NCBI RefSeq assembly: GCF_003864975.1
Contig: NZ_BHGL01000006.1
Location: 62,001 to 126,000 of the forward strand
Direction of reading: 5' to 3'
DNA from: Sulfuriferula thiophila
GTDB taxonomy: Bacteria > Pseudomonadota > Gammaproteobacteria > Burkholderiales > Sulfuriferulaceae
Length of the DNA stretch: 64,000 bases
In this document: one piece after another, positions 34,018 through 44,689 of the stretch
How the letters are laid out: each line of letters begins with the position of its first letter
How positions within the stretch are numbered: the first letter of the stretch is position 1
The notes under the pieces: generated by a model
What the model was told of the DNA's origin: nothing
Database searches by the model: none
What the model saw: the letters and a program-made list of their open reading frames with translations, nothing else
Translations under genes and position numbers: made by a program

Positions 34018-34819
34018 ACGTATATTAACCGCTGCTTTGTTGCTGGTCGGCCTGTTGGGCTGCCTGTTTTTTCTGCCGGATACTCTTTGGGCGCTAGTCA
34101 TGCTGCTGCCCTTGGCGGTGGGTGCGCTGGAGTGGGGCAAGTTATCCGGCTTGTCTAAACCTGCCAGGGTGACTTATGCGCTGGGGAATGTGGTATTGGC
34201 GGGCGTTACCTACTATTTTGATCTGGCCGCATGGTTATATGTGGCGGCGCTTGTTTTATGGCTGATCATCGTGCCGATGTGGCTAGCTGCAGCTTGGCAG
34301 CTTAAATCACTCTGGTGGCGGATGCCAGTGGGTATTTTGGTATTGTTGCCGCTGTGGATGGCGTTGGTCGAGTTGCGCGAGCGTGGTCCATGGTGGGTGC
34401 TGTTGCTGATGGGCGTGGTGTGGATTGCGGATACGGCTGCGTACTTTGCCGGCCGTCAGTTCGGTAAACACAAACTCGCACCGAGCATTAGTCCGGGTAA
34501 GACCTGGGAGGGCGTAATCGGTGCCGCTGTTGCTGTGGTGGTATACGGCGTCATTGTATTGAAAGTATTGAGTGGCCCGCGGTTCGATGCATACGCCTGG
34601 GCATTGCCGGTAATGATACTGGGTGTGGTGATGTTGTACCTGAGCATATTGGGCGACCTGTTTGAGTCCTGGGTCAAGCGTGTGGCCAATGTTAAGGACA
34701 GCGGCAGCATATTGCCAGGGCATGGGGGTGTGCTTGATCGTATCGATGCGCTGACCTCAACCTTGCCAATTGCTGCATTGATCTTGTTGCATGCCGAATT
34801 GTTGCAGCGAATTTTATGA
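34007..34819 (+). CDS. cdsA: Phosphatidate cytidylyltransferase
   Basis: Integral membrane enzyme that makes CDP-diacylglycerol, the precursor of all phospholipids. The protein has 270 residues, mostly hydrophobic, with about seven to eight membrane segments. The C-terminal signature [27 protein letters not shown] is present in full. A GTG at 33989 in frame would add six residues, but the ATG at 34007 gives the usual MLLKRILTA start. It overlaps uppS by 11 bp and dxr by 4 bp. Confidence 0.96.
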   Translation: MLLKRILTAALLLVGLLGCLFFLPDTLWALVMLLPLAVGALEWGKLSGLSKPARVTYALGNVVLAGVTYYFDLAAWLYVAALVLWLIIVPMWLAAAWQLKSLWWRMPVGILVLLPLWMALVELRERGPWWVLLLMGVVWIADTAAYFAGRQFGKHKLAPSISPGKTWEGVIGAAVAVVVYGVIVLKVLSGPRFDAYAWALPVMILGVVMLYLSILGDLFESWVKRVANVKDSGSILPGHGGVLDRIDALTSTLPIAALILLHAELLQRIL

Positions 34820-36003
34820 CTAAAGTACAAAATCTGACAATTTTAGGCGCGACCGGCACGATAGGGGTAAATACCCTGGATGTGGTAGCGCGCCATCCTG
34901 AGCGTTTCAAGGTCGTGGCATTGACTGCCAGCAGCCAGCTGGAAAAGCTGGTAACACAATGTCAGCAGCATCAGCCACGCTATGCGGTAGTGCTGGAAGA
35001 GAGTGCGGCGGTTCGCTTGCGCAGTTTGTTGCTTGATGCCGGTTTGAAGACGGAAGTATTGTTTGGCATTGAGGCGTTGGAGTTTGTATCCGCCATGCCC
35101 GAAGTTGATACGGTTATGGCTGCAATCGTCGGTGCAGCGGGTCTGCGCCCGGCCATGGCTGCGGCACATGCGGGTAAGCGTATTCTGTTGGCCAACAAGG
35201 AAACGCTGGTTATGGCGGGCAGCTTGTTCATGCAGGCAGTGGCCGCGGGTGGCGCTGAGTTATTGCCAATTGATAGTGAACATAACGCTATATTTCAATC
35301 GTTGCCTCGCGAATTCGCCGGCGACCTGGCTGCATGCGGGGTGCGTCGTATTCTATTGACAGCATCCGGCGGGCCATTCCGTACGCTGCCGCTGGCAGAT
35401 CTGCCGCATGTCACACCTGATCAGGCTTGTGCTCACCCTAATTGGGTAATGGGTAAAAAGATCTCGGTTGACTCCGCTACCATGATGAATAAAGGTCTGG
35501 AGGTCATTGAGGCGCACTGGCTCTTCAACGCGACTCCCCAGCAAATTGAGGTGGTGATCCATCCGCAAAGCGTGATTCATTCCATGGTGGATTATCTGGA
35601 TGGCTCTGTGATAGCGCAGTTGGGTAACCCCGATATGCGCACGCCGATTGCTTACGCATTAGGTTTCCCGGAACGGATAGATTCAGGTGTATCAGCGCTG
35701 GAGTTGTTTGGCCGTGGCTTGACATTTGAAGCACCCGATTACACTCGTTTCCCTTGCCTGAAGCTGGCGTTTGATGCCCTGGCACAAGGCGGAATGCTGC
35801 CTGCAGTGCTGAATGCTGCCAATGAAGTTGCGGTGGCGGCATTTCTGGCAGGGCAGATCGGGTATGGCGATATCGCGCCTAATATTGAATACGCATTGGC
35901 TCGTGCAATTACCGGGGAGCCAGGTTCGCTGGAAGATCTGGTGGAAGCCGATGCGCAGGCACGGCGTGATGCCGCAATGCATATACAGAAGCGGGCGGCG
36001 TAG
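34816..36003 (+). CDS. dxr: 1-deoxy-D-xylulose 5-phosphate reductoisomerase
   Basis: Second enzyme of the MEP isoprenoid pathway, converting DXP to MEP with NADPH. The protein has 395 residues. Seen: NADPH-binding GATGTIG at 11-17, [11 protein letters not shown], the metal-binding [13 protein letters not shown], and [26 protein letters not shown]. It overlaps cdsA by 4 bp (ATGA) and is followed by rseP after 2 bp. It shares the operon with uppS, which uses its pathway product. Confidence 0.98.
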   Translation: MTKVQNLTILGATGTIGVNTLDVVARHPERFKVVALTASSQLEKLVTQCQQHQPRYAVVLEESAAVRLRSLLLDAGLKTEVLFGIEALEFVSAMPEVDTVMAAIVGAAGLRPAMAAAHAGKRILLANKETLVMAGSLFMQAVAAGGAELLPIDSEHNAIFQSLPREFAGDLAACGVRRILLTASGGPFRTLPLADLPHVTPDQACAHPNWVMGKKISVDSATMMNKGLEVIEAHWLFNATPQQIEVVIHPQSVIHSMVDYLDGSVIAQLGNPDMRTPIAYALGFPERIDSGVSALELFGRGLTFEAPDYTRFPCLKLAFDALAQGGMLPAVLNAANEVAVAAFLAGQIGYGDIAPNIEYALARAITGEPGSLEDLVEADAQARRDAAMHIQKRAA

Positions 36004-36005
36004 TC

Positions 36006-37361
36006 ATGCACCTGTTAAGTACCCTGCTCGCATTTGTAGCGGCCTTGGGCGTGCTGGTGGTGGTGCATGAATCCGGCCATTATCTGGCAGCACGCTGGGT
36101 AGGAGTAAAAGTGCTGCGCTTTTCTGTCGGATTTGGTAAGCCATTATTTACCCGGCGCTGGGGGGCAGATGCAACGGAATGGTCAGTGGCTGCCATACCG
36201 CTGGGCGGCTATGTAAAAATGCTGGACGAACGCGAGGCGCCCGTTGCGGCGGCCGAGTTGTCGCGTGCATTCAATCGTCAAACTGTGTGGGCGCGGATGC
36301 TGATTGTGGTGGCGGGCCCTGTGGCTAATTTATTATTGGCAGTGTTGCTGTACTGGGGGCTGTTTTTGCACGGCGTACCAGCAATTAAACCGGTGTTGGC
36401 GGAGCCAGTACCAGCGAGTGCGGCAGCATTGGCCGGATTGCATCAGGGTGATGAAATCACCGAGATCGCCGGTCAGCAGGTACAGAGCTGGATGGACATA
36501 GACTGGATACTGTTGCGTAAACTGCCTACTCAATCCCCGCTACAGATTAAAGTGGCCGGTGGTGGTATGCATCAGTTGGATGCGAGCGGAGCGGCGCTGG
36601 GGGATGGTAAAGTAAGTGTGTCTGCACAATTGGGTTTGCATGTGTATGAGCCCGCTTTGCCTGCCATTATCGGGCAATTGATACCCGATGGTGTGGCGCA
36701 GCGTTCAGGTTTGCGTGTGGGTGATCAGATCGTAGCTGTAAACGGCGAACCCGTTAAAGTCTGGTCGGATTTGGTGCAATGGGTGCGGAATAATCCCGCC
36801 CGATTGCTAAAAACCGATGTCAAGCGCGATAGCAAAATCGTGACTATTAATTTGATGCCAGAGCTGTCACATGAACAGCAGCAAGAAATCGGTAAAATTG
36901 GCGCCGGTCCGCAAATAGATGAAGCCCTGTTCAAAGATATGCTGACGGAAGTGCATTACTCCTTCGGTCGCGCGTTGCAGCAGGCATTCAGCAAGACTTG
37001 GGAAACGTCAGCTTTCAGTCTGGTTATGATGGGGCGAATGATCACGGGTGAGGTGTCCTGGCATAACCTGTCGGGACCACTCACCATCGCGGATTATGCA
37101 GGGCAGTCGGCACGCAGTGGCGGGCTGGCCTTTGTCAGCTTCCTGGCGCTGGTCAGTATCAGCTTGGGCGTGCTTAATTTATTGCCGATTCCGTTATTGG
37201 ACGGCGGTCATTTGATGTATTATATTATCGAAGCCGTTAAGGGCAGTCCGGTACCCGATCGCGTCATGGAATTGGGGCAGCGCTTCGGAATGGCGGCACT
37301 GCTGACGCTGATGGTGTTCGCTTTTTACAACGACGTTATTCGTTTGTTTGGTTCTCAATAA
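36006..37361 (+). CDS. rseP: Site-2 protease RseP
   Basis: Inner-membrane zinc protease that cleaves anti-sigma factors and signal-peptide remnants inside the membrane. The protein has 451 residues. Seen: zinc-binding HESGH at 21-25, followed by KVLRFSVGFG, two PDZ domains in the periplasmic part (about 120-300), and the second active-site motif LDGGH at 398-402. Membrane segments occur at both ends. Its stop overlaps the bamA start by 1 bp. The dxr-rseP-bamA order is widespread in proteobacteria. Confidence 0.97.
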   Translation: MHLLSTLLAFVAALGVLVVVHESGHYLAARWVGVKVLRFSVGFGKPLFTRRWGADATEWSVAAIPLGGYVKMLDEREAPVAAAELSRAFNRQTVWARMLIVVAGPVANLLLAVLLYWGLFLHGVPAIKPVLAEPVPASAAALAGLHQGDEITEIAGQQVQSWMDIDWILLRKLPTQSPLQIKVAGGGMHQLDASGAALGDGKVSVSAQLGLHVYEPALPAIIGQLIPDGVAQRSGLRVGDQIVAVNGEPVKVWSDLVQWVRNNPARLLKTDVKRDSKIVTINLMPELSHEQQQEIGKIGAGPQIDEALFKDMLTEVHYSFGRALQQAFSKTWETSAFSLVMMGRMITGEVSWHNLSGPLTIADYAGQSARSGGLAFVSFLALVSISLGVLNLLPIPLLDGGHLMYYIIEAVKGSPVPDRVMELGQRFGMAALLTLMVFAFYNDVIRLFGSQ

Positions 37362-39673
37362 TGCACAACAAAATCGCTATAGCACTGGTTACTAGTGTGT
37401 GGGCAATGTCTGCTCACGCAATCGACAGTTTCGTCGTAAAGGATATACGCGTTGAAGGGATACAGCGTACTGAAGCCGGTACGGTATTTAGTTACCTCCC
37501 TGTCAAAGTAGGTGATACGCTGGATGCAGACAAATCTGCAGCGGCAATTAAAGCTCTGTATGCAACCGGGTTTTTCAAGGACGTGCGTCTGGAAGCCCAG
37601 AATGGTGTGTTGATTGTGGTCGTGGAAGAGCGCCCGGCGATCGCGAAAATTGATATCATCGGCAGCAAAGAATTTACCGCAGAACAAATCAAGGATGGCT
37701 TGAAACAATCCGGCCTGGCTGAAGGTAGGATTTTTGACAAAGCCATGCTGGACAGGGCGTCGCAAGAAATTAAACGTTTGTATTTCAGCCGTGGTAAATA
37801 TGCGGTACAAATCGACACGACAATTACACCCTTAGAGCGTAATCGTGTTTCGATTACCTTTAACGTTAAAGACGGCGATGTTGCCAAAATCCGCGATGTC
37901 AATATTGTCGGCAATAAGGCTTTTAGTGAAAAGCAATTGCGAGGCCTGTTTCAGTTACGTACCCCCGGCTGGTTTACCTGGTACAGCAAGAACGATCAGT
38001 ATTCCAAACAGAAGTTATCTGCTGATCTGGAAACCCTGAAGTCGTTTTATCTGAATCAGGGGTATCTGGAATTTAATATCGATTCTACCCAGGTGTCGAT
38101 TACGCCTGATAAACACGATATTTACCTGACTGTTAATTTGACGGAAGGTGACAAATATACCGTTACCGACGTCAAGCTCGCTGGCGAAATGATGGTGCCT
38201 GCAGCCGAGTTGCAGAAACTTATTACGCTCAAAGCTGGCGATACGTTCTCCCGCGAGAAAATTACCGAATCAGCGAAAAAAATTGGTGACCGTCTGGGTA
38301 ATGACGGTTATGCGTTTGCTAACGTCAATGCAGTACCTGAGATTGATAAAGATAAACATACGGTAGCGTTTACCTTCTTTGTCGATGCTGGCCGCAGAGT
38401 TTATGTCAACCGTATCAATATTAATGGCAATACGCGTACCCGCGATGAAGTGGTGCGCCGTGAGTTCCGCCAAATGGAAGGCGGCTGGTACGCGGCGGAC
38501 AAGATTCAGCGTTCGCGCGAGCGTGTCGAGCGTCTAGGCTATTTCAGTGACATCAACGTTGAAACTCCGCCGGTGACTGGAACGACAGATCAGGTGGACG
38601 TGAATCTGAGTGTGACTGAAAAAGCCACCGGTAATATCATGGTGGGTGCGGGTTTCTCTTCCTCGGAAGGCTTGATTCTGTCAGGTTCCATATCGCAGAA
38701 TAACCTGTTTGGCAGCGGTAATGCATTGACCGCGAGGATCAACAGCGGTGGCGTAAATAAAATATATTCGATTTCGTACACCAATCCTTACTTTACGCCG
38801 GATGGTTTGAGCCTGGGTTATGACGTGTACCGCAGAGATACGGATACCAGTCGTTTAACCGCGCTTTCCACATACAAGAACTCGACTGTCGGTGCCGGCG
38901 TGCGTTTAGGCATTCCGCTGAATGAGAAAGATGCGATCAGCCTGGGACTGGCTTACGAGCGCTTTACGTTAACTACGTATCCGACCAGTCCGGTTCAGTA
39001 TGTGAACTTCGTTAATCAGTATGGCAGTACTAACGATACTGTACGTGCGGATCTGGGCTGGTCGCGCGATAGTCGTGACAGCCTGACTTACCCGACCAAG
39101 GGCATGTTGCAACGTGTCTATGGCGAAATAGGCGTGCCGCCTGGCAGCTTAAAGTACTATAAGCTGAATTATCAGCACCAGTGGTTCCAGCCGTTAAGTA
39201 AAAACTTTACCCTGATGCTGAATGGTGAAGTTGGTTACGGTGATGGCTATGGCGGCCAGGGTATGCCGTTCTTCAAGAATTTCTACGCCGGTGGCGTGAG
39301 CTCCGTACGTGGATATGATACAGCGACGATAGGGCCTAAGTACCAGGATCCAACGACAGGAGCCATTGTGTCTGCAGGTGGTACACAGCGCGTTGTCGCG
39401 AATGCCGAGTTGCTGTTCCCGATGCCGGGTATGGAAAACGACAAATCGGTACGTCTGAGCGCATTTTTTGATGCGGGTGAAGTGGCTGGCCCTGGGGATT
39501 ATTTAGGTCGTTACAGCAGCTTCTCATTCCAGGATTTGCGTTATTCAACGGGTCTGGCGCTTAACTGGGTTTCACCGGTCGGTCCGCTAAAATTCAGTCT
39601 TGCACAACCGCTGAATCCACAAAGCGATGATAAAAAGCAAGTCTTCCAGTTTACGCTGGGTCAAGTATTCTAA
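37361..39673 (+). CDS. bamA: Outer-membrane protein assembly factor BamA
   Basis: Core of the BAM complex that inserts beta-barrel proteins into the outer membrane. The protein has 770 residues. Seen: a signal peptide ending near AHA (residue 20), five POTRA repeats to about residue 420 (GNKAFSEKQLRGLF and GNTRTRDEVVRREF are POTRA signatures), and a C-terminal 16-strand barrel with the loop-6 VRGY motif (R650). It ends in Phe (LGQVF), as required for barrel assembly. It is followed by skp, its chaperone partner. Confidence 0.98.
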   Translation: MHNKIAIALVTSVWAMSAHAIDSFVVKDIRVEGIQRTEAGTVFSYLPVKVGDTLDADKSAAAIKALYATGFFKDVRLEAQNGVLIVVVEERPAIAKIDIIGSKEFTAEQIKDGLKQSGLAEGRIFDKAMLDRASQEIKRLYFSRGKYAVQIDTTITPLERNRVSITFNVKDGDVAKIRDVNIVGNKAFSEKQLRGLFQLRTPGWFTWYSKNDQYSKQKLSADLETLKSFYLNQGYLEFNIDSTQVSITPDKHDIYLTVNLTEGDKYTVTDVKLAGEMMVPAAELQKLITLKAGDTFSREKITESAKKIGDRLGNDGYAFANVNAVPEIDKDKHTVAFTFFVDAGRRVYVNRININGNTRTRDEVVRREFRQMEGGWYAADKIQRSRERVERLGYFSDINVETPPVTGTTDQVDVNLSVTEKATGNIMVGAGFSSSEGLILSGSISQNNLFGSGNALTARINSGGVNKIYSISYTNPYFTPDGLSLGYDVYRRDTDTSRLTALSTYKNSTVGAGVRLGIPLNEKDAISLGLAYERFTLTTYPTSPVQYVNFVNQYGSTNDTVRADLGWSRDSRDSLTYPTKGMLQRVYGEIGVPPGSLKYYKLNYQHQWFQPLSKNFTLMLNGEVGYGDGYGGQGMPFFKNFYAGGVSSVRGYDTATIGPKYQDPTTGAIVSAGGTQRVVANAELLFPMPGMENDKSVRLSAFFDAGEVAGPGDYLGRYSSFSFQDLRYSTGLALNWVSPVGPLKFSLAQPLNPQSDDKKQVFQFTLGQVF

Positions 39674-39684
39674 GGAGTAGTGTT

Positions 39685-40182
39685 TTGAGCAAGCCATGGT
39701 TAAAAAGTATCGTTGCCGCAACATTGTTGGTTGTAAGCACCGCGTCATTCGCTGAACTGAAAATCGGTTTTGTAAATACCGAAAGGGTGTTTCGTGAAGC
39801 TCCCATTGCGCTGACTGCCCAGAAAAAGCTGGAAAAAGAGTTTGCATCGCGGGATGCAGAGTTGCAGAAAATGGCAAAGCAGGCACGTGATTTGCAAAAC
39901 CAGATCGAAAAAGATGGCGTAACGCTGTCTGATTCAGACCGTCGCAATAAAGAGCGTGATCTGGCGAATTTGAATCGCGAATATCAGCGTAGCGTACGTG
40001 AGTTCCGTGAAGACTTGAATCTGCGCCGCAATGAAGAGCTGGTTAAAGTACAGGATCGCGCACGCAAGGCAATTCAGGCTTATGGCGAAGCCGAAAAATA
40101 TGACGTGATTTTGGAAGACGCCATTTATTTCAGTCCAAAAATCGATATTACTGACCGTATAATTCGTACCTTGTCGCAGTAA
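39685..40182 (+). CDS. skp: Periplasmic chaperone Skp (OmpH)
   Basis: Holds unfolded outer-membrane proteins in the periplasm on the way to BamA. The protein has 165 residues with a signal peptide ending near SFA (residue 23), a short beta core ([13 protein letters not shown]) and a long charged coiled coil that forms the tentacles. The start codon is TTG at 39685: AAGGAG at 39672-39677 is perfectly spaced, the signal peptide begins there, and no in-frame ATG exists nearby. It sits between bamA and lpxD, the normal order. Confidence 0.95.
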   Translation: MSKPWLKSIVAATLLVVSTASFAELKIGFVNTERVFREAPIALTAQKKLEKEFASRDAELQKMAKQARDLQNQIEKDGVTLSDSDRRNKERDLANLNREYQRSVREFREDLNLRRNEELVKVQDRARKAIQAYGEAEKYDVILEDAIYFSPKIDITDRIIRTLSQ

Positions 40183-40195
40183 GCGGGTACACGTC

Positions 40196-41242
40196 ATGTC
40201 AGTTCCCGCCTATACGCTGGCTGAGTTAGTGGCGCAGTTTGGTGGCGAGGTGCGCGGTGATGCATTGACCGCGGTGTCGCAAGTCGCCAGCCTCGCCCAT
40301 GCTACCCAGCATCAGCTTGCCTTCCTGGCTAATCTCAAATATCGCGATCAGCTTGCCAGCAGTCAGGCAGGAGCCTTGATTGTGGGTGAGGATATGGCTG
40401 AGGCAAGCGCTAAGCCGCGTATCGTAACCAAAAATCCGTACACCTACTTTGCAAAAGTCTCGACTTTGTTTAATCCGCCCATCCGCGGTGAGGCAGGTGT
40501 GCACCCCAGCGCAGTCATCCATCCTGAGGCCGTAATCGGCGAAGGTGCCGAGATTGCTGCCAACGCAGTGGTTGAGCGTGGTGCAGTGATAGGCAGTCGA
40601 TCTGTTATCGGCGCTGGTAGTGTGATTGGTGCGGAAACCATCATTGGCTGTGACGCACTGATTTACGCCAATGTCACGGTGTATCATCGTTGCGTGATCG
40701 GGGATCGGGTTATCCTGCATTCTGGTTGCGTGATCGGTGCAGATGGATTCGGTCTGGCACCCGATGCCGGTCGCTGGTTAAAGATTCCGCAAATCGGACG
40801 CGTTGTGATTGGGGATGATGTTGAAATCGGTGCCAATACCACGGTGGATCGCGGGGCTCTGGACGATACGATCATCCATGATGGCGTAAAACTCGATAAC
40901 CAGATTCAGGTAGCCCACAATGTGCATATCGGTGAACACACTGCTATTGCCGCCTGTACCGGGATAGCAGGCAGTGCACATATCGGCGCGCATTGTACGA
41001 TAGGCGGCGCGGCCATGATATTCGGTCATATCGAAATTACCGATCGGGTAAATATTTCCACGAATACCCTGATTACCAAATCGTTACCGAAGCCGGGGAC
41101 CTATACCTCGGCATTGCCATTTTCAGAACATAGCGAATGGTTAAAAAATGCAGTGCAGATGCGTCATCTGGACAGTATGGCAAAGCGTCTGCGCGCTATG
41201 GAAAAACAGCTGGAAGCTTTGGAGAAAAAAACAAATGAATAA
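40196..41242 (+). CDS. lpxD: UDP-3-O-acylglucosamine N-acyltransferase
   Basis: Third enzyme of lipid A synthesis. The protein has 348 residues: an N-terminal uridine-binding domain ([18 protein letters not shown]), then many hexapeptide repeats forming a left-handed beta helix ([20 protein letters not shown]), and a helical C-terminus. The catalytic His region [10 protein letters not shown] is present. It overlaps fabZ by 8 bp. Confidence 0.97.
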   Translation: MSVPAYTLAELVAQFGGEVRGDALTAVSQVASLAHATQHQLAFLANLKYRDQLASSQAGALIVGEDMAEASAKPRIVTKNPYTYFAKVSTLFNPPIRGEAGVHPSAVIHPEAVIGEGAEIAANAVVERGAVIGSRSVIGAGSVIGAETIIGCDALIYANVTVYHRCVIGDRVILHSGCVIGADGFGLAPDAGRWLKIPQIGRVVIGDDVEIGANTTVDRGALDDTIIHDGVKLDNQIQVAHNVHIGEHTAIAACTGIAGSAHIGAHCTIGGAAMIFGHIEITDRVNISTNTLITKSLPKPGTYTSALPFSEHSEWLKNAVQMRHLDSMAKRLRAMEKQLEALEKKTNE

Positions 41243-41672
41243 TATGGATATCAATGAAATCATGGCGTATTTGCCGCATCGTCCACCCTTCTTGCTGGTA
41301 GACCGTGTGACTTATTTAGAGCCGGGGAAAAACATCATTGCGTTAAAAAATGTCACTATGAATGAACCGTTCTTTACCGGTCATTTCCCCGCGCATCCAG
41401 TCATGCCGGGCGTATTGATACTGGAAGCGCTGGCACAGGCCGCAGCCTTGTTGTCATTCAAAACAGTCGGCAACCCACCCGACAGTAACGCTGTGGTTTA
41501 TTTTGCCGGTATTGACGGCGCGCGCTTCAAGAAACCGGTCATGCCGGGCGATCAGTTGGTATTGCATGTCGAAATAATGCGCCACCTCAAAGGGATCTGG
41601 AAGTACGCAACCTACGCCGAAGTGGACGGTCAGCGCGTCGCTGAAGCAGAGATGATGGCGACTTTGCGCTAA
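41235..41672 (+). CDS. fabZ: 3-hydroxyacyl-ACP dehydratase FabZ
   Basis: Dehydratase of fatty-acid elongation, located among lipid A genes that use the same hydroxyacyl-ACP pool. The protein has 145 residues with the active-site His in [20 protein letters not shown] and [12 protein letters not shown] near the start. The open frame begins at 41148, but that part overlaps lpxD in another frame; GGAG at 41221-41224 supports the ATG at 41235. The ATG at 41244 is an alternative. Confidence 0.96.
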   Translation: MNNMDINEIMAYLPHRPPFLLVDRVTYLEPGKNIIALKNVTMNEPFFTGHFPAHPVMPGVLILEALAQAAALLSFKTVGNPPDSNAVVYFAGIDGARFKKPVMPGDQLVLHVEIMRHLKGIWKYATYAEVDGQRVAEAEMMATLR

Positions 41673-41691
41673 TGAGTGAAAGTCTAGTTTA

Positions 41692-42462
41692 ATGATACAT
41701 GAAACAGCAATTGTCCATCCAGGCGCACAGCTTGGTGTGAATGTCAGCATCGGTCCCTACAGCATTATCGGCGAGCATGTGCAGATCGGTGATGGCACCA
41801 CAGTCGCCGCCCATGTGGTGATCAGTGGGCATACGACTATCGGCTGCGACAACCAGATTTTCCAGTTTTGTTCGCTGGGTGAAGTGCCGCAGGACAAAAA
41901 GTACGCCGGTGAACCAACCCGCCTGGAAATCGGCGACCGCAATATCATTCGCGAGTTTTGTACATTCAATCTGGGAACAGTGCAGGATGTCGGCGTGACG
42001 CGTGTCGGTAACGACAACTGGATCATGGCCTACGTGCATTTGGCGCATGACTGTCAGGTCGCCAATAACACCATTTTTGCCAACAATGCCTCCTTGGCAG
42101 GCCATGTCCATGTTGGTGATTACGCTATACTCGGCGGGTTTACCGGAGTGCATCAATTCTGCAAGATCGGTGCGCATGTGATGACGGGTATCTCCAGTGT
42201 GGTGTTCAAGGATATACCGCCATACGTGATGGCTGCTGGACAACCGGCTGCGCCCCACGGGCTGAATAGCGAAGGTTTGAAACGGCGCGGATTTACACCG
42301 GCGGCCCTGGCGGGCTTGAAGCGCGCCTATAAAATACTGTATCGGGAAGGTCTGAGCTTTAGTGAAGCTCAAATCAAACTGTCCGAACTCGCGCTGGAAG
42401 TGCCGGAAGTCGCATTGATGTCCGACTTCCTTGCGCAGTCTGAACGCGGGATCATCCGCTAA
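41692..42462 (+). CDS. lpxA: UDP-N-acetylglucosamine acyltransferase
   Basis: First enzyme of lipid A synthesis. The protein has 256 residues with hexapeptide repeats from the start ([20 protein letters not shown]), the catalytic His in [14 protein letters not shown], and the family motif [15 protein letters not shown]. The helical C-terminus contains [21 protein letters not shown]. It begins 19 bp after fabZ and ends 2 bp before lpxB. Confidence 0.98.
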   Translation: MIHETAIVHPGAQLGVNVSIGPYSIIGEHVQIGDGTTVAAHVVISGHTTIGCDNQIFQFCSLGEVPQDKKYAGEPTRLEIGDRNIIREFCTFNLGTVQDVGVTRVGNDNWIMAYVHLAHDCQVANNTIFANNASLAGHVHVGDYAILGGFTGVHQFCKIGAHVMTGISSVVFKDIPPYVMAAGQPAAPHGLNSEGLKRRGFTPAALAGLKRAYKILYREGLSFSEAQIKLSELALEVPEVALMSDFLAQSERGIIR

Positions 42463-42464
42463 TC

Positions 42465-43628
42465 ATGCAAGATCATATTCGACCGCCACGGATTGCGATT
42501 GTTGCTGGCGAAGCATCCGGGGATCTATTAGGCAGTCACTTGATCCGTGCGATCAAAGCACGTTGTCCGAATGCCGAATTCTATGGTATTGCCGGACCTA
42601 AAATGATCTTTGCCGGCGCGCGCAGTCTGTTTCCCATGGAGAAACTGTCGGTTAATGGTTACGTGGAAGTGCTGCGTCATTTACCGGAAATTCTGGGTAT
42701 TCGGCGCAAGCTCAAACGCGCTATCCTCCAAGACTTGCCTGATCTGTTTATCGGCATCGACGCTCCGGACTTCAACCTCGGGCTGGAAATTGATCTGAAA
42801 GCCAGGGGTATCCCTACCGTGCATTATGTCAGCCCCTCAATCTGGGCCTGGCGCGGCGGCCGCATCAAAAAAATTGCGCGCGCTGTATCGCATATGCTGG
42901 TGGTATTTCCTTTCGAAGAGGCGATTTACCGTAATGCCGGAATACCCGTGACGTATGTTGGCCACCCGCTGGCAGATATGTTGCCGGAACAGCCGGATCG
43001 GCAGGCTGTGCGTGAGCGGCTGAATCTGCCATTGGCGACACCCATTATTGCTTTGTTACCTGGTAGTCGCGTGGGTGAGTTGCAGCAGCATGCTCAGCTA
43101 TTTGTAGAAACTGCCCAACTGGTGCAGGCGCATCATCCGGAAGTGCGTTTTGTCGTGCCGCTGATCAGCCGGGAAACGCGCGAGATATTTACGCGTGCGC
43201 TGCATGCCTGTGATCATCCGCCGCCTATCCAGATCATGATTGGTCATGCTGATTATGCAATGACCGCTGCTGATCTCGTGCTGGTAGCTTCGGGTACGGC
43301 AACGCTGGAAGCGGCGTTGTTAAAGCGGCCTATGGTCATAACCTATCGTGTACCTAAATTTACTGCCTACCTGATGCGGCGTCAGGCGTATCTGCCGTGG
43401 GTGGGTCTGCCTAATATTCTGGCCAACCGTGACGTGGTGCCCGAGCTGGTGCAGGAGAATGCGACTGCCCCGCAATTAGCTGAAGCCCTTATCAATTTGC
43501 TGACTGATAAAAATAAGCGTGCAGAAATAGAAATCGAATTTGCGCGCCAGCATCGTGCTCTCAAACAGAATACGGCAGAAAAAATGGCTGATGCCGTGTT
43601 GCCATTTTTAGGCAGAAAGTGCAGCTGA
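42465..43628 (+). CDS. lpxB: Lipid A disaccharide synthase
   Basis: GT-B glycosyltransferase (family 19) that joins UDP-diacylglucosamine and lipid X. The protein has 387 residues. Seen: the N-terminal [15 protein letters not shown], the [13 protein letters not shown] segment, [29 protein letters not shown], and [22 protein letters not shown]. It overlaps the start of rnhB by 10 bp. Confidence 0.98.
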   Translation: MQDHIRPPRIAIVAGEASGDLLGSHLIRAIKARCPNAEFYGIAGPKMIFAGARSLFPMEKLSVNGYVEVLRHLPEILGIRRKLKRAILQDLPDLFIGIDAPDFNLGLEIDLKARGIPTVHYVSPSIWAWRGGRIKKIARAVSHMLVVFPFEEAIYRNAGIPVTYVGHPLADMLPEQPDRQAVRERLNLPLATPIIALLPGSRVGELQQHAQLFVETAQLVQAHHPEVRFVVPLISRETREIFTRALHACDHPPPIQIMIGHADYAMTAADLVLVASGTATLEAALLKRPMVITYRVPKFTAYLMRRQAYLPWVGLPNILANRDVVPELVQENATAPQLAEALINLLTDKNKRAEIEIEFARQHRALKQNTAEKMADAVLPFLGRKCS

Positions 43629-44194
43629 TTTGCGGCGTTGATGAAGCCGGTCGCGGGCCACTGGCCGGTGCCGTGTATGCGGCTGCCGTAATATTGGATC
43701 CGAAGCGCCCGATAGATGGCCTGACTGACTCTAAAAAATTAACTGCCAAGCGGCGTGATCAACTGGAGTTGCTGATCATTGAACGCTCGCTGGCCTATGC
43801 GGTCTGTTTTGCTACAGCGGCTGAGATTGATCAGGTAAATATCCTGCAGGCATCATTGCTGGCGATGCAGCGTGCGATCATGGCTTTGACCATGGTGCCT
43901 GATGAGGTGCTGGTTGATGGCTTGTATTGTCCCAAAGTAAATTTCCCCAGTCGAGCCATTGTGCAGGGGGATTTGACCGAGCCATCGATTTCGGCGGCAT
44001 CGATCCTGGCCAAAACTGCACGTGACCGGGAACTGCTGCGCTTGCATGCGCTCTATCCGCAGTATGGTTTTGCTCAGCACAAAGGTTATCCTACCAAGTC
44101 GCACCTGGCGGCATTGGCGCAATATGGCATCACGCCCGAGCATAGACTTAGCTATGCGCCAGTGAAAGCCTTGGCGCAGCAAACGATGTTTTAA
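43619..44194 (+). CDS. rnhB: Ribonuclease HII
   Basis: Removes single ribonucleotides and RNA from RNA/DNA hybrids. The protein has 191 residues. Seen: [21 protein letters not shown] with the first Asp and Glu, LVDGLYCP, and [16 protein letters not shown] with the C-terminal catalytic residues. It starts with GTG at 43619, inside the end of lpxB, and closes the lpx cluster. No terminator is visible in the 48 bp that follow. Confidence 0.96.
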   Translation: MQLICGVDEAGRGPLAGAVYAAAVILDPKRPIDGLTDSKKLTAKRRDQLELLIIERSLAYAVCFATAAEIDQVNILQASLLAMQRAIMALTMVPDEVLVDGLYCPKVNFPSRAIVQGDLTEPSISAASILAKTARDRELLRLHALYPQYGFAQHKGYPTKSHLAALAQYGITPEHRLSYAPVKALAQQTMF

Positions 44195-44242
44195 CAGCAA
44201 ACCCGAATGCTACTCTAACTGTATTTATTGAAAGGGAATCAA

Positions 44243-44689
44243 ATGATACTGGCAAAGTTTTTACACGTATTGAGTGTGGTTATCTGGGTAGGCGGGATGT
44301 TCTTCGCTTACATGGCATTGCGTCCGGTGGCAGCTGAACGTCTGGAGCTGCCGCAACGCCTGAGCCTGTGGGAAGGCGTATTCAGCAAGTTTTTTCCATG
44401 GGTGTGGACATCGGTCGTGCTGATACTTGCTAGCGGCTTGTACATGATGGCGATGCTGGGTAAGCCGCCCGTTCATGTGGCTATCATGTTTGTGCTCGGA
44501 ATTATCATGATGCTGCTGTTTGCCCATGTGTTCTTTGCGCCATTCAAACGCCTCAAGCGCGCCGTCGCAGCACAGGACTGGCCGGCCGGTGGTGCCGCAC
44601 TCGGTCAGATTCGCAAGCTGATTGCCATAAATCTGAGCCTCGGTATTCTGACCGTGACCGTAGCGACCCTGGGTGTCTATTTAGGTTGA
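44243..44689 (+). CDS. CopD-like small membrane protein
   Basis: A 148-residue polytopic inner-membrane protein with four hydrophobic segments (about 5-25, 50-72, 77-97 and 122-145). The start MILAKFLHVLSVVIWVGGMFFAYMALRP matches the CopD/DUF2269-type membrane family. Conserved His8 and the WVGGMFF motif suggest metal or haem association, but no function is known. AAAGGGA at 44231-44237 supports the ATG at 44243 over an upstream TTG. Its end overlaps the convergent peptidase gene by 13 bp. Confidence 0.75.
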   Translation: MILAKFLHVLSVVIWVGGMFFAYMALRPVAAERLELPQRLSLWEGVFSKFFPWVWTSVVLILASGLYMMAMLGKPPVHVAIMFVLGIIMMLLFAHVFFAPFKRLKRAVAAQDWPAGGAALGQIRKLIAINLSLGILTVTVATLGVYLG

